Shown piece by piece: positions 44,520-54,092 of a stretch of 64,000 nucleotides of DNA (the first letter of the stretch is position 1; each line of letters opens with the position of its first letter). The notes beneath the pieces were generated by a model. It saw only the letters and a program-made list of their open reading frames with translations, was not told where the DNA came from and made no database searches. The position numbers and the translations under genes were made by a program. The DNA comes from CBDCWQ01 sp965223435 (GTDB lineage Bacteria; Myxococcota; Kuafuiibacteriia; Kuafuiibacteriales; Kuafuiibacteriaceae), in contig CBDCWQ010000022.1 of the NCBI GenBank assembly GCA_965223435.1, positions 248,001 to 312,000 on the forward strand, given 5' to 3'.

Positions 44520-46835
44520 TCAGACCGCTGAATCTGAGTCATCAAGCAATCCTTCCAACCAAGGGGGGGCCCCCTTAGAAGACTCAGGCTCTTCGGCAGG
44601 CAGCTCGCTCAGGGCAGAGCCCGAAAGCGGCTTAGGTAACGCGGCACTGGACAACGGACTAGAAGCCTGCGGTCCGAGATCAATTCCAACCCCCAAAGGT
44701 GGGTTCGACCTTGAAGGAAAGTTTGGGGGGAGCGCGATACGCTCGAGGTCGTCTGACTTTCGGTGGGTCATGGACCGGGGTCCATGCCTTACCAGTTCTG
44801 TTGGCTCACGTTCGGCGAGCTTCTTCTTCGCAATGATTGAGGTGTCGAACGAGGCTCCATCTTCCAAGTCTTTTGTAATTTGATTGGAGTCGTTGTCTGC
44901 CTCCAGGTCCAAATCGACTGTGCTTTGCTTCGTTTTGGGACGCCGACTCTGCTTGCGGCGAGAATCCTGCTGCAACGCCCTTTTACAAGCGTCCCTAACC
45001 TTCGGATTCAGTGTCCGCGAACCCTTCTGGAGCGCCATGACTGCCGCCTCAGTACCGATGGTAGCAAGCGCAAAAGCGGCGGCGGTCTGCGCCTCGGGGA
45101 TCTTGAGCGCAGCAAAAAAACCAGGATTGAGAATCTGGTCAAGAGCAGTCACACCTTTGGGACCGGCGATCGATGCGTACGCCATCATCAACAGCTTAAG
45201 TTCCCGCTCCGAACGCTCCCCGAAGTCTTTGCTCGAAAGGATTTCTTCAATGCCCGCCATGGCCTCGGCACTGCGCCTCGCGGCTGACACGCGGATAGCC
45301 ATCAAACGAACCTCCGCATCCTCATCATTGATATGAGTCGCCAAGAAGCTGTCTGCAATTCCCTTTTTGTACCCGCGGAGCAAACCTACAGCGTGTGCAC
45401 GAATCTTGGGGTGTTTGTGATCAAGCGCTCTTTTAACCAAAGCTGAGATATCTTCTGGGGGATGGTGTTGCGCAATGGTCAAAATGTCTCGAATCACAAA
45501 CCACTTGGCCGTGATCATTCTTTCCAACAAGGCCGCGGGCTCTGGCACACCAAATTCTACGATTAAGTCACAGATGAGACGACGGTGCGCTGGCGAATTG
45601 AGGGTCTCTAGCGAAGAAAGGAGGATCGGCGCAATCGTGAATCCCAAAGACCGCAGAAACTCCACCATATCGTTGATCGAAGAGGCGCGTCGGCTGTCAT
45701 TAAAAGCGCTCAGTACAGGTGCAACCCGAGACTCGGAGGCAAACATCTTGAGAAGATGCCTGGCAATATGCATCCGCTTGAGGTCCTCGTCGTGCTCCAC
45801 CGTCTGTTTGAGAAGCTCGAGCAGATCCCTTGCGTACACATAGCGATGTGAGAGCACCATGGTATCGAACAGCTGCTGGAGAAGACCAATGGTATGGGAA
45901 GCCTCACCTGCAGATTGCTCGACAAACGCGATCTTGACCAGAATCTCCATCATCCTTCTAAGGAGATCCTCCCGTATTTCCCCATCAAGCTCCGTTTTAA
46001 TCCGTTCAAGCTCCTCTTCTGGGATATTGGTGATGGCCCGATGCGTGACTCGATCGTCTAAGTCAAGCTCTTCGATGCTGTCCTCGCGAACGCTCCTGAG
46101 GGCCTCCAAATCTTCCTTCGTAATCGATAACCCCTTGACGAGTTCCTCTTCCGACGCTCCGGTCTGGTAAATCCGAGCGACGATGCCCTCAATGTCCACC
46201 TGAATCCGCTCCAGGTCGTCACGTTCCTCGCTGGTTTTCGCGTTGCTCGCCTCGATGGTAAGCGCATCGATGGTCAGGTACCGAAAGTGCGGCAAGGCAA
46301 GCCGCCATAAGAGCGTGACGAGGTCCTCGCCGGCGTACTCGTAACCTCCACAATCCGTCGCCACCGCCTTCATGAGGCCAGTCAGCTCCTCCTCCGACAT
46401 TCCTCGAACGAAGGTGATCCGGCGAAAGGCATTCCGGTAGAACAAAAATGGAAGCCCCTCCTCGCGGTCGCTGTTGATGTGCACTGTGTCCTTTTCATAC
46501 AGGAAACGGTCCTCCCGCACGGCCAGCGTAATTTCGGGAATCTCTTCTAAGAGCGCTTCCAGACCAGCGTAGGCGTCGCTCACATATTTGCGGAGCATCT
46601 CATTGTTTTCGGCATAGACCCTGAGACCTCGCATCGCCCGTGCAAGATGGTTCAACCACAAATAAAGGTTCTTTGAATGTTCGCCACTAAGTTCGATGCC
46701 TTCTTGCAATTGCAGCAAGGTGGACGCGCGGTAAGGATCGGTCTGAGAATCGGGCACCCGGCAAGCCGAGCCTGTCCCTTCCGAAGCCTCCGGAGCCGGA
46801 GGATTGGTTCTCTCACTTTCGGACACCGTACACAC
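44520..46835 (-). CDS. HEAT-repeat scaffold protein
   Basis: A 771-residue soluble protein. Residues about 55-175 share the N-terminal domain of the HD-GYP neighbour. Helical repeats follow, with HEAT-like units from about 385 to 640 (KRALDHKHPKIRAHAVGLLRG, HINDEDAEVRLMAIRVSA, PKVRDACKRAL). The C terminus is about 125 residues of low complexity, rich in Pro, Ser and acidic residues. A role as a scaffold for a signalling complex is inferred. The start (GTG 46835 or 46826) has no clear ribosome site. Confidence 0.8.
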   Translation of the reverse strand: MCTVSESERTNPPAPEASEGTGSACRVPDSQTDPYRASTLLQLQEGIELSGEHSKNLYLWLNHLARAMRGLRVYAENNEMLRKYVSDAYAGLEALLEEIPEITLAVREDRFLYEKDTVHINSDREEGLPFLFYRNAFRRITFVRGMSEEELTGLMKAVATDCGGYEYAGEDLVTLLWRLALPHFRYLTIDALTIEASNAKTSEERDDLERIQVDIEGIVARIYQTGASEEELVKGLSITKEDLEALRSVREDSIEELDLDDRVTHRAITNIPEEELERIKTELDGEIREDLLRRMMEILVKIAFVEQSAGEASHTIGLLQQLFDTMVLSHRYVYARDLLELLKQTVEHDEDLKRMHIARHLLKMFASESRVAPVLSAFNDSRRASSINDMVEFLRSLGFTIAPILLSSLETLNSPAHRRLICDLIVEFGVPEPAALLERMITAKWFVIRDILTIAQHHPPEDISALVKRALDHKHPKIRAHAVGLLRGYKKGIADSFLATHINDEDAEVRLMAIRVSAARRSAEAMAGIEEILSSKDFGERSERELKLLMMAYASIAGPKGVTALDQILNPGFFAALKIPEAQTAAAFALATIGTEAAVMALQKGSRTLNPKVRDACKRALQQDSRRKQSRRPKTKQSTVDLDLEADNDSNQITKDLEDGASFDTSIIAKKKLAEREPTELVRHGPRSMTHRKSDDLERIALPPNFPSRSNPPLGVGIDLGPQASSPLSSAALPKPLSGSALSELPAEEPESSKGAPPWLEGLLDDSDSAV

Positions 46836-47071
46836 AGGATCGCGACTTGCTACAGCCCGGTCAACGTGACCGTGCTTACACTGAATCCTGGAGCCCGAAG
46901 GCCCCAGATTTCACGACCTTGCGTACCCATCGCGTCCCACAAACGCCTACCAGAACACACAAGAATCGGAGTCCATCCCCCTTCCAACCAAGAAAAAGTG
47001 TCTCCGGGCGCACAAAGTGAGAGGCCAAGAAGCACCGTGGCCCAGACAGTGTGGAGCCCAACTCGAACCAA

Positions 47072-49033
47072 TCAGGGGGCCCTCAGGGCACCCACCTCAA
47101 GCCGGGTCGGCTGCACCCGGCGAGATGCGGCCATCGTTGGTCCCTGCGTATCCTTGGTACTCAAGAAACGGCGCGCCCAAAGTTCAAACATGAGAATAGA
47201 CCAAAAGACAGTCGCATGATTGGCCAGACCCAATTGGTGTTCGTACCACATGCGTCTGAGGCCTTCGTTGTGGAGCAACCCGCTGCTGCCACCCTGGCTA
47301 TCAAAAAACACGGACTGAGCTCGATCCCGAAGACCCCCACGAAACCATTCGGGCAAAGGAATTGAAAAACCCATCTTCTTGCGATCAAAAATGGAAGACG
47401 GAAGCAATTCTCGGGCGACGTGTTTTAACACAATCTTCGTCTCGGAGTCTCGGAGCTTCAAGCAAGAGGGCATACGTGCTGCCCAATCAACGATTCGGTG
47501 GTCCAAAATGGGGACCCGAACCTCAAGCGCATGCGCCATCGACGCTCGGTCCACCTTCACGAGGATGTCATCACAAAGGTAGGTTTTCAGATCGACGTAT
47601 TGCAGACGAGACAGAGGATCGCTGGTCCGGCAAGAGGATAGATGGTGTTCAAAATGCTGGTAGGGATCGTATCCTTTCACACCCCGAAGAAAACCTGGCG
47701 CCAAAAAGCGCGGATAGGTTTTCTGGGTGAGCGAAAGAAAATAAGCAAACTCGAGCGTCTCACTCATGTTCTGGAGCGTCGACTTCGCACGAAGATAGCG
47801 AGGCAAATAATCGGCCTTGGGGTACACTGACGCCAACCGCCCAAAAAGATTCCGGCGGACCACCCCAGGAACTTTACGCCGCACCTGATCTTCAAACATG
47901 GCAAAAACATAGCGGCGATAGCCGGCGAAATTCTCGTCACCGCCATCTCCTGACAGCGCAACGGTTACCTTTTCTCGAGTCGCGCCCGACAAATAGTAAG
48001 TGGGTACGGCCGATGAATCGCCAAAAGGCTCGTCATAGTACCAGGACAGCCGCTCTACAACGTCAAGCGCGTCCACGCTCACGAGTTTTTCGCTATGCTC
48101 CGTGTGGTAAAGCTCGGCAGTTTCACGAGCGTGAGCACGCTCGTCGTAACCATCTTCAGAAAAACCGATCGTGTGGGTCTTGATCGCAGCCTTGACCTGG
48201 CGAGCCATCAAAGCCACTACCAAACTTGAATCGATGCCACCGGACAAAAAAGCGCCGAGGGGCACATCAGACCGCAGGCGAAGCCGAACCGCGTCGTCCA
48301 AAAGAGCCGCCAACTGATCGCCTGAGGTTGTCAAATCGATGGATGAATGCGGCGAGCTAAAGTCCACATCCCAATACTTCCGCTGACGAACAGAGCCATC
48401 CTTCAACAACATGGAATGCCCCGCGGGGAGCTTCTCGATGCCACGCAACATGGTTCCCGGCCCGGGAACATAGTTAAACGCAAAAAAATCGACGGCGGCA
48501 TGGGGGTCGAGAACCCGGGGCACATCGGGGTCGAGGAGAATCGACTTCAGCTCCGACGCAAAGATGACGCGGCGGTGGTCGGTGTAGAAATAAAGAGGCT
48601 TCTTTCCCAGCCGGTCTCGTGCCAAAAAAACGGAATATTCATTGCGGTCAAACAGTGCAAAGGCAAACATCCCAACAAAACGCTCGGTGCAGGCCGTACC
48701 CCACTGTCGGTAGCTATTGATAACCACCTCCGTGTCTGAATTTGTCTCGAAACGGTGCCCCTTGCTGACGAGCTCCTTCCTAAGCTCGCGGTAGTTGTAG
48801 ATCTCTCCGTTGTAGACAATAGCAAGCCGACCCTCCAGGTCCCACATGGGCTGGTTGCCCCCGTCTACGTCAATGATCGCCAACCGCCGGTGCCCAAGCC
48901 CCACCCCCGGCTCGACATAAGCACCACCATAGTCCGGACCACGATGCGCAATCGCATCCGTCTGCCGAAGGAGAAGACTCCGATCAACGGGGTGTTTGCG
49001 ATCAAAATGATAGATTCCAACGATGCCACACAT
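47072..49033 (-). CDS. asnB: Glutamine-dependent asparagine synthetase-like amidotransferase (XrtA-associated type)
   Basis: A 653-residue class II glutamine amidotransferase with an N-terminal catalytic Cys2 (MCGIVGIY) and the ATP pyrophosphatase motif FLSGGIDSS. The organisation is that of AsnB but it also matches the form found with exosortase XrtA/PEP-CTERM exopolysaccharide loci; the immediately upstream FemAB-like gene supports this. It starts at ATG 49033 after GAAGG. It may make an amidated sugar or peptide; asparagine synthesis cannot be excluded. Confidence 0.85.
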   Translation of the reverse strand: MCGIVGIYHFDRKHPVDRSLLLRQTDAIAHRGPDYGGAYVEPGVGLGHRRLAIIDVDGGNQPMWDLEGRLAIVYNGEIYNYRELRKELVSKGHRFETNSDTEVVINSYRQWGTACTERFVGMFAFALFDRNEYSVFLARDRLGKKPLYFYTDHRRVIFASELKSILLDPDVPRVLDPHAAVDFFAFNYVPGPGTMLRGIEKLPAGHSMLLKDGSVRQRKYWDVDFSSPHSSIDLTTSGDQLAALLDDAVRLRLRSDVPLGAFLSGGIDSSLVVALMARQVKAAIKTHTIGFSEDGYDERAHARETAELYHTEHSEKLVSVDALDVVERLSWYYDEPFGDSSAVPTYYLSGATREKVTVALSGDGGDENFAGYRRYVFAMFEDQVRRKVPGVVRRNLFGRLASVYPKADYLPRYLRAKSTLQNMSETLEFAYFLSLTQKTYPRFLAPGFLRGVKGYDPYQHFEHHLSSCRTSDPLSRLQYVDLKTYLCDDILVKVDRASMAHALEVRVPILDHRIVDWAARMPSCLKLRDSETKIVLKHVARELLPSSIFDRKKMGFSIPLPEWFRGGLRDRAQSVFFDSQGGSSGLLHNEGLRRMWYEHQLGLANHATVFWSILMFELWARRFLSTKDTQGPTMAASRRVQPTRLEVGALRAP

Positions 49034-49054
49034 ATTTTGGCCTTCCAGCGGGCG

Positions 49055-50095
49055 CTAAGGAATGCGCCGGGAAATCAATGGACCGACCCACTTGCTCACC
49101 TCGACGGGCAGCTTTTGCCAGGTCTGAATCGCTTTTTCATACTTGGCGTTGGTGGGGTTCACGTTGGGCATCTCTTCGCACGATACAAGGTCATATTGAT
49201 ACTCCAGAGATTGCTCTGTCATTCCGAAGTGCCTTTTGAAACGATATGCACCCGTACCCCGTTTGCTCCGCCCAAAATCAAAGACGCGATAGCCACGGGA
49301 CCGACCCGATTCGAGCATCGCCCAATAAAGGTAATTGTTGATTCCCACGTCGCGTGCCTCCGGCAGCGCACCGGCAAAAAAAGGCAGCATGGTTTCCTTG
49401 TAGTAGAAGTTCAGCACCGCCCCCACAATGCGGCCCATCTGGCGGACCACGAGGATGTCAGATCGCCTTGGAAACTCCTCCAAGGCCGCCTCGAAAAGCA
49501 TCTTGGGGAACATCGGCGTGCCGAGATTCCTTAGGGAGAGCGCGTAGAGATCATAAAACGAGTCCAGATCCGCGCGGTTGAATTCCGCCCGAAGCCGAGC
49601 ACGCTCCGCTTCACGGATGATGGCGCGCGTTTTGCGCGGAATCGCGCCAAGCTGCTCTTCTCTGTCTCGGAACAGCTCCTGACGAAAAGTGACATACAGA
49701 TCTGCCTTCGTCGGAAGATGCATGAAACAGCGCTTCTCCGACTTGAGCTCGACGTAGGAAAGGCGCTTTCGTTCGGCCACCGCTCGCGCGCCCCCGAGCA
49801 AAAAGGCCGCCACCTGTTCGTCATCGGCTAAGACGCCGCCACTGACCCCAACCGGGACCGAGACCAGAGCGCGACTGAACGGACGCCCCCCCGATGCGAA
49901 CAACGGAACCACGCCCACCAGGGCTCCGGCTCGCTCCGCATAAAGATAATGCGGTTCCAGGGAAAACGCCCGTTCTATCACCCGCTTCCATCCGTGGAGG
50001 TGAAAGAAACTCCCCTGGTCGTGCCCTTCCACATACCGATCCCAGCGGGGATCAAACTGGTCCAAAGTGCGTAGAACAAGCGGAGGAGCACTCAC
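49055..50095 (-). CDS. FemAB-like GNAT protein, XrtA/PEP-CTERM-associated
   Basis: A 346-residue protein of the FemAB/CelD-like acetyltransferase fold, with signature segments VSVPVGVSGGVLADDEQ, IRREAERA-like basic helix, NLGTPMFPKMLFEAAL and FDFGRSKRGTGAYRFKRHFG. This form occurs within exosortase-linked exopolysaccharide clusters. It ends 21 bases before the asparagine synthetase-like gene, so the pair is cotranscribed. No exosortase or PEP-CTERM protein is within the window. Starts at GTG 50095. Confidence 0.85.
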   Translation of the reverse strand: MSAPPLVLRTLDQFDPRWDRYVEGHDQGSFFHLHGWKRVIERAFSLEPHYLYAERAGALVGVVPLFASGGRPFSRALVSVPVGVSGGVLADDEQVAAFLLGGARAVAERKRLSYVELKSEKRCFMHLPTKADLYVTFRQELFRDREEQLGAIPRKTRAIIREAERARLRAEFNRADLDSFYDLYALSLRNLGTPMFPKMLFEAALEEFPRRSDILVVRQMGRIVGAVLNFYYKETMLPFFAGALPEARDVGINNYLYWAMLESGRSRGYRVFDFGRSKRGTGAYRFKRHFGMTEQSLEYQYDLVSCEEMPNVNPTNAKYEKAIQTWQKLPVEVSKWVGPLISRRIP

Positions 50096-50328
50096 GGTCA
50101 GGGGACGTTAGTCACGAACCAGTTCCGAATCCAGCGCTTTCGGCTGCCGCGCGGCTCACGACATCCAAGTCAGGTTATAGGTGTCTGCAATTGCACGTAC
50201 TTTTGGGGCTTCGGCCTTCATCCAGGCCGAATTCACTTCGAACCGGGCCCCCGGGGCCCCGTAGGACGGTGAACTGAAGCTGCGCGCATCAACGGCTGAA
50301 GCCTCGGATGCCGGAGTGATCCATGGGG

Positions 50329-51555
50329 TTAGTCGGCGTCAAAGTGAAACCCAAGCTCTACATCCGGCCCTAAGGTGTCGAGAAGATGGACCTTAAGGCG
50401 CTTGCGAAGACCCGAAACGATCTGCCCCATACGCTGTTTGGTGACGCCAAAGCGTTTGCCCAAAGAAGAGAGCGATTCCGGATCTTCGGCTAAAAGATGC
50501 TTGGCCCAGGCTTCTTTTTCTCGCTCGTCGGTCAGTTTGCTCCCGAAGGATTCGAGCGCAGTGCTCACGTCGTCGGCGAACGCTTTTCGAAAGGCCTCCG
50601 CCTCTGGGCTTTGGCCCGGAGCCGACATTCCGTCTAGGACGGTTCCCCCGCCTTCTTCCAGACCCACCGGCGCATCTAGCCACACCTCCGGCTGGTCCAT
50701 ATGTTTGACCACCTCGTCGAGCTCCGCAGCATCGACGTTCAGTTTTTCAGCCAAAAGCTTGGGACCGGGCTCGATACCTTGGGCCCGAAGCTTCTCGCGC
50801 TCCCGGGACAGCCGAAAAAAAAGCTTACGACCCACACGGGTCCGCGAGATGCGGACCATTCGGCTGTGCTCGAGCAAATACCGAAGAATATACGCTCGTA
50901 TCCAAAACGTCGCGTAGGTAGAAAAACGCGCGCCCTTCAACGGATCATATCGACGGACCGCCTCGAGCAAACCCACGTTTCCCTCTTGAATCAGGTCAAG
51001 CACATTGGCCCACGTTCTTCGATATTTGTAGGCCATCTTGACCACCAGTCGAAGGTTGTGAACCACCAGCTTTCGCGCCGCGATCGGGTCACGATCTCGG
51101 TGAACCTTGGCAGTCAATTCCCGTTCTTCCTCGAGGGTAAGAAGCGGATAGCGCCCCATCTCGGACAGAAACCGCTCCAACGCCCGGGCGCGCTGTACAC
51201 CCGCACGGGATCGAACCGCAGGGACCGATGCACGGCTGACGGGCACCGGCAGCGAGGCAACGGTGTTCCCTACGTCGACCACCACATCGGACCCTTCACT
51301 TGGGCCGTCGGCTGCGCTGTCGTCGCGTGCGAGAACCTCCGGGCGCGGGGCCTCTTTCCGCCGAGTCCTTGCTCGGGATGCCGTGTCCCGCTTTGTCCGC
51401 TTTCGTGGCGTCGGAACGGGGTCCTTGACCCGGTCGGCTTCACCAGAAGCCCCGGCGGCAGGCAGAGCTGGACCCGCTCCCTCGTCCTCGGCACCTTCTT
51501 GTGCCCGTGGTCCGATGCTTTTTCGTCTCGGCTTCTCGGCCACAGAGTCACCCAA
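50329..51555 (-). CDS. RpoH-like alternative sigma-70 factor with long N-terminal extension
   Basis: A 408-residue sigma factor. Region 2 (RKLVVHNLRLVVKMAYKY, DLIQEGNVGLLEAVRRYDPLKGARFSTYATFWIR) and region 3/4 (FSREREKL, SLSSLGKRFGVTKQRMGQIVSGLRKRLK) place it near RpoH-type heat-shock or developmental sigma factors of Myxococcota. About 130 residues at the N terminus are disordered, rich in Pro, Arg and acidic residues, with no region 1.1 pattern. The start is uncertain (TTG 51555 preceded by AGGGG). Target promoters are unknown. Confidence 0.85.
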   Translation of the reverse strand: MGDSVAEKPRRKSIGPRAQEGAEDEGAGPALPAAGASGEADRVKDPVPTPRKRTKRDTASRARTRRKEAPRPEVLARDDSAADGPSEGSDVVVDVGNTVASLPVPVSRASVPAVRSRAGVQRARALERFLSEMGRYPLLTLEEERELTAKVHRDRDPIAARKLVVHNLRLVVKMAYKYRRTWANVLDLIQEGNVGLLEAVRRYDPLKGARFSTYATFWIRAYILRYLLEHSRMVRISRTRVGRKLFFRLSREREKLRAQGIEPGPKLLAEKLNVDAAELDEVVKHMDQPEVWLDAPVGLEEGGGTVLDGMSAPGQSPEAEAFRKAFADDVSTALESFGSKLTDEREKEAWAKHLLAEDPESLSSLGKRFGVTKQRMGQIVSGLRKRLKVHLLDTLGPDVELGFHFDAD

Positions 51556-51619
51556 AACGCACCCCTATCGGGCACGGGACCCAGCTGACGTCGACGCCAC
51601 CTTGGAGATGCATTCCTGG

Positions 51620-52270
51620 TTAGATAGACGCACTGAACTGCAGGGTAAAGCTGACGTCAAAACGCAGCTGCACCGGACCCCGATCCGCCTCCCCGCGGAT
51701 TCGAAACGGAATCACTTCGGTGCTCTTGAAAATTCGTCGGTTGAGCATGTCCTGAGTTTCAGTGGGTATTTCGAGATCAAATCCACTGCCAACCACAACC
51801 GGTACATCGTTCCATTTGGCAATATTGATCCATGAGGCCCCATCCTCACTTCGCACATCCACTGAACCCTTCACAAACTCAGCACATTCCAAACAAACTC
51901 CTGCTGCGTCGTTATCGGGATCGACACAGCTTGGACACTGCCCATTGATACAGGCTTGGCAGCCGCCACCCCCAGAGCACTTGTTGCAGTCCACGCCGGT
52001 GATTTTGACACGAATGTTTTGAACGTGCCCGGCATCGATGCTGCTGCGGTGCTTACTGACGTCCGGATTGGCGTTGGGGTCAACTTCGACGATGTCGTCG
52101 AACACGGTCTCATCGTCGTCCCCGCTGATACTCACGCTGACGGTAATGGTTCCATCGAAGTCTTTGGAGATCAGGCCGCACCCTGGTGTAAGCGCCAGGC
52201 ATCCGGCCAAGCCCCAAAAAACGAGCGCTGAGCGAAGCCAAGAACGAACGGCAGAACGTGAAAGCTGCAT
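51620..52270 (-). CDS. Lipoprotein with a Cys-rich loop
   Basis: A 216-residue lipoprotein. The signal ends LAGC or TPGC (Cys24 or Cys31). The mature protein is beta-rich, but residues about 94-130 hold eight Cys in a short insert (CNKCSGGGGCQAC and CPSC...CLEC), resembling a small metal-binding or disulfide knot. The rest (DVSFTLQF, IPFRIRGEADRG) looks like a beta-sandwich. It lies upstream of the sigma factor gene on the same strand. Family not recognised. Confidence 0.7.
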   Translation of the reverse strand: MQLSRSAVRSWLRSALVFWGLAGCLALTPGCGLISKDFDGTITVSVSISGDDDETVFDDIVEVDPNANPDVSKHRSSIDAGHVQNIRVKITGVDCNKCSGGGGCQACINGQCPSCVDPDNDAAGVCLECAEFVKGSVDVRSEDGASWINIAKWNDVPVVVGSGFDLEIPTETQDMLNRRIFKSTEVIPFRIRGEADRGPVQLRFDVSFTLQFSASI

Positions 52271-52377
52271 AGCAGGTATTAGTGCTCAAACAGACCAGTT
52301 TACGCAAGCGCAACAGGCAGCGCGACCGGCCTGGACCGCCTTGGGCCCAAACGAAGCATACACGACCGGCTTTGCCC

Positions 52378-54066
52378 CTACTTTTGCTTGTCCAGCTTGT
52401 GGCCCAGTTGGGCTTTAAACAGGTCCCCAAGGGTGCCCAACCCAGACCCTTTGGTGGAAGCGTTGTTCATGTATCCCGCAAACTCGCGGCGTTCTTCAGC
52501 TTCTTTGACCGCGCGAATAGAAAGGCGAATCTTGCCAGACTTCGAATCGCGGTCCCGCACGGTCACTTTGACCGTTTCGCCGGGTTTAAACACCTTCTTG
52601 AGGTCGGAACCGCGCTCGGTCCCGGTCTCTGCGGCCGGAACCAAACCCCGGGCCCCGCTTGGAAGCTTCACAAAAAGCCCAAACGACTCAATGCGATCGA
52701 TTGTGCCCTCGATCACATCGCCTTCGCTCAACTCGTTGGCGAGCTCTTGCCGGGTCTTGACCAACGAAAGGCCAATGCGCTGGCGCTCCCAGTCGACGGT
52801 CACGATGGTCGCCTCGACTTCTTCGCCTTCTTTGACGATTTCACGCGGATCTTTGACCCGTTTGCCAAGTGCCATGTTGGATACGTGAATCATGCCGTCG
52901 ACGCCGGGGCTGATCTCCACAAAAGCCCCAAAGGACTGGATTCTCAGAACCTTCCCTTTGACTTTTTGCCCCTCTCGAAGCGAATCGCGCGCCGCGTCCC
53001 ACGGATTCACTTCCAGCGCTTTGATGGAAAGGCTGATTTTTTTGGTCTCATCCTTTCCGTTTTGAAGCTTCAGGACCTTCACCCGAATCTCCTGGCCCTC
53101 CTTGAGAAGGTCGGAGGCCTTGGACAAGTGACCATGCGAAATCTCGGAGAGATGGACCAGACCCTCGACGCCTCCAAGATCCACGAAGGCTCCGTAGTCT
53201 TTCAAGGAAGTCACTTTACCCGTCACTTCGGATCCCACGGTCAGGGTCTTGAGGGTCTCTTCAGCTTTCTTGCGCTGCTCTGCCAACAACAGAACCCGCC
53301 GGGAAACGACGATATTGCGTCCGCCATCTTTGAGCTCGGTGATCCGGAATTCGTACTGCTGCCCGATATGGGATGAGCCCTTAGTGGGCCGCAAGTCCAT
53401 CTGCGATGCGGGACAAAATGCACGTAAGCCGGAAATGTCTACGTCAAACCCACCCTTGTTTTGCGCGGTGACCTTCCCCTTGATTGGAATCTCAGTGCGA
53501 AAGGACTCCTGTATCAGCTCTTTGTTCCGGAGACTCTGGTGGGGCAGAGTGCGCGTAAGGTTGATGGAGCCACCATCAAAGTTTCTCACCCGGGCTTCGA
53601 CCCGGTCGCCCTCTTTGATCGTCAGATTGCCTTCTTCATCAAGGAGTTCGGACTTGGCGATCACACCCTCGGCTTTGGCACCCACATCGAGGAACACCGA
53701 GTCGTGCGAAATGCCAACTACCCGCGCGTACACGATCTTGCCTGGCGAAATGTTGGACCCGACCGTTTCCCGAAATTTTTTCTTTTTGTCGGCGGACTGC
53801 TTCTCCGCCAACTCGAACATTTCAGCGAAGGACATCTCTTCGACCGGAAGCTCAGGGGCGTTCGATTTTGGGGGCCCATCGCTCCCGGAAGCTTTCTCCG
53901 ATTTGGCTTCGGCCGAAGAAGACGCTTCTGGGCTCGGCGCGGCATCAGCTCCAGCGACGGCTGACGCAGCCGGTGCTGCTTCTGCCGGTGGAGCCTCCAC
54001 GGACGCCGGGTCATCGGACTTTTTGTCTTGAGGCTGGGGTGTAGGGATTTCGTCGACTTCCGCCAT
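52378..54066 (-). CDS. Multi-S1-domain RNA-binding protein
   Basis: A 562-residue protein with five S1 domains: about 107-180, 190-260, 280-352, 368-440 and 452-525. Clearest are domain 3 (DYGAFVDLGGVEGLVHLSE) and domain 4 (SFGAFVEISPGVDGMIHVS). The N-terminal ~75 residues are an Ala/Pro/Ser/Glu-rich disordered region and the C-terminal ~30 residues are unstructured. It resembles ribosomal protein S1 but has one domain fewer; it may be a second S1-type factor. Which S1 homologue is the ribosomal one cannot be decided here. Confidence 0.9.
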   Translation of the reverse strand: MAEVDEIPTPQPQDKKSDDPASVEAPPAEAAPAASAVAGADAAPSPEASSSAEAKSEKASGSDGPPKSNAPELPVEEMSFAEMFELAEKQSADKKKKFRETVGSNISPGKIVYARVVGISHDSVFLDVGAKAEGVIAKSELLDEEGNLTIKEGDRVEARVRNFDGGSINLTRTLPHQSLRNKELIQESFRTEIPIKGKVTAQNKGGFDVDISGLRAFCPASQMDLRPTKGSSHIGQQYEFRITELKDGGRNIVVSRRVLLLAEQRKKAEETLKTLTVGSEVTGKVTSLKDYGAFVDLGGVEGLVHLSEISHGHLSKASDLLKEGQEIRVKVLKLQNGKDETKKISLSIKALEVNPWDAARDSLREGQKVKGKVLRIQSFGAFVEISPGVDGMIHVSNMALGKRVKDPREIVKEGEEVEATIVTVDWERQRIGLSLVKTRQELANELSEGDVIEGTIDRIESFGLFVKLPSGARGLVPAAETGTERGSDLKKVFKPGETVKVTVRDRDSKSGKIRLSIRAVKEAEERREFAGYMNNASTKGSGLGTLGDLFKAQLGHKLDKQK

Positions 54067-54092
54067 AGGAAACTCGTGGTTGAACAGCCCCT

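Noticed and set aside
46850..47071. 73-residue minus-strand frame starting right after the asparagine synthetase stop
   Set aside because: It has a signal-like start and correct position, but no ribosome site, low-complexity pattern or family match; left as doubtful.
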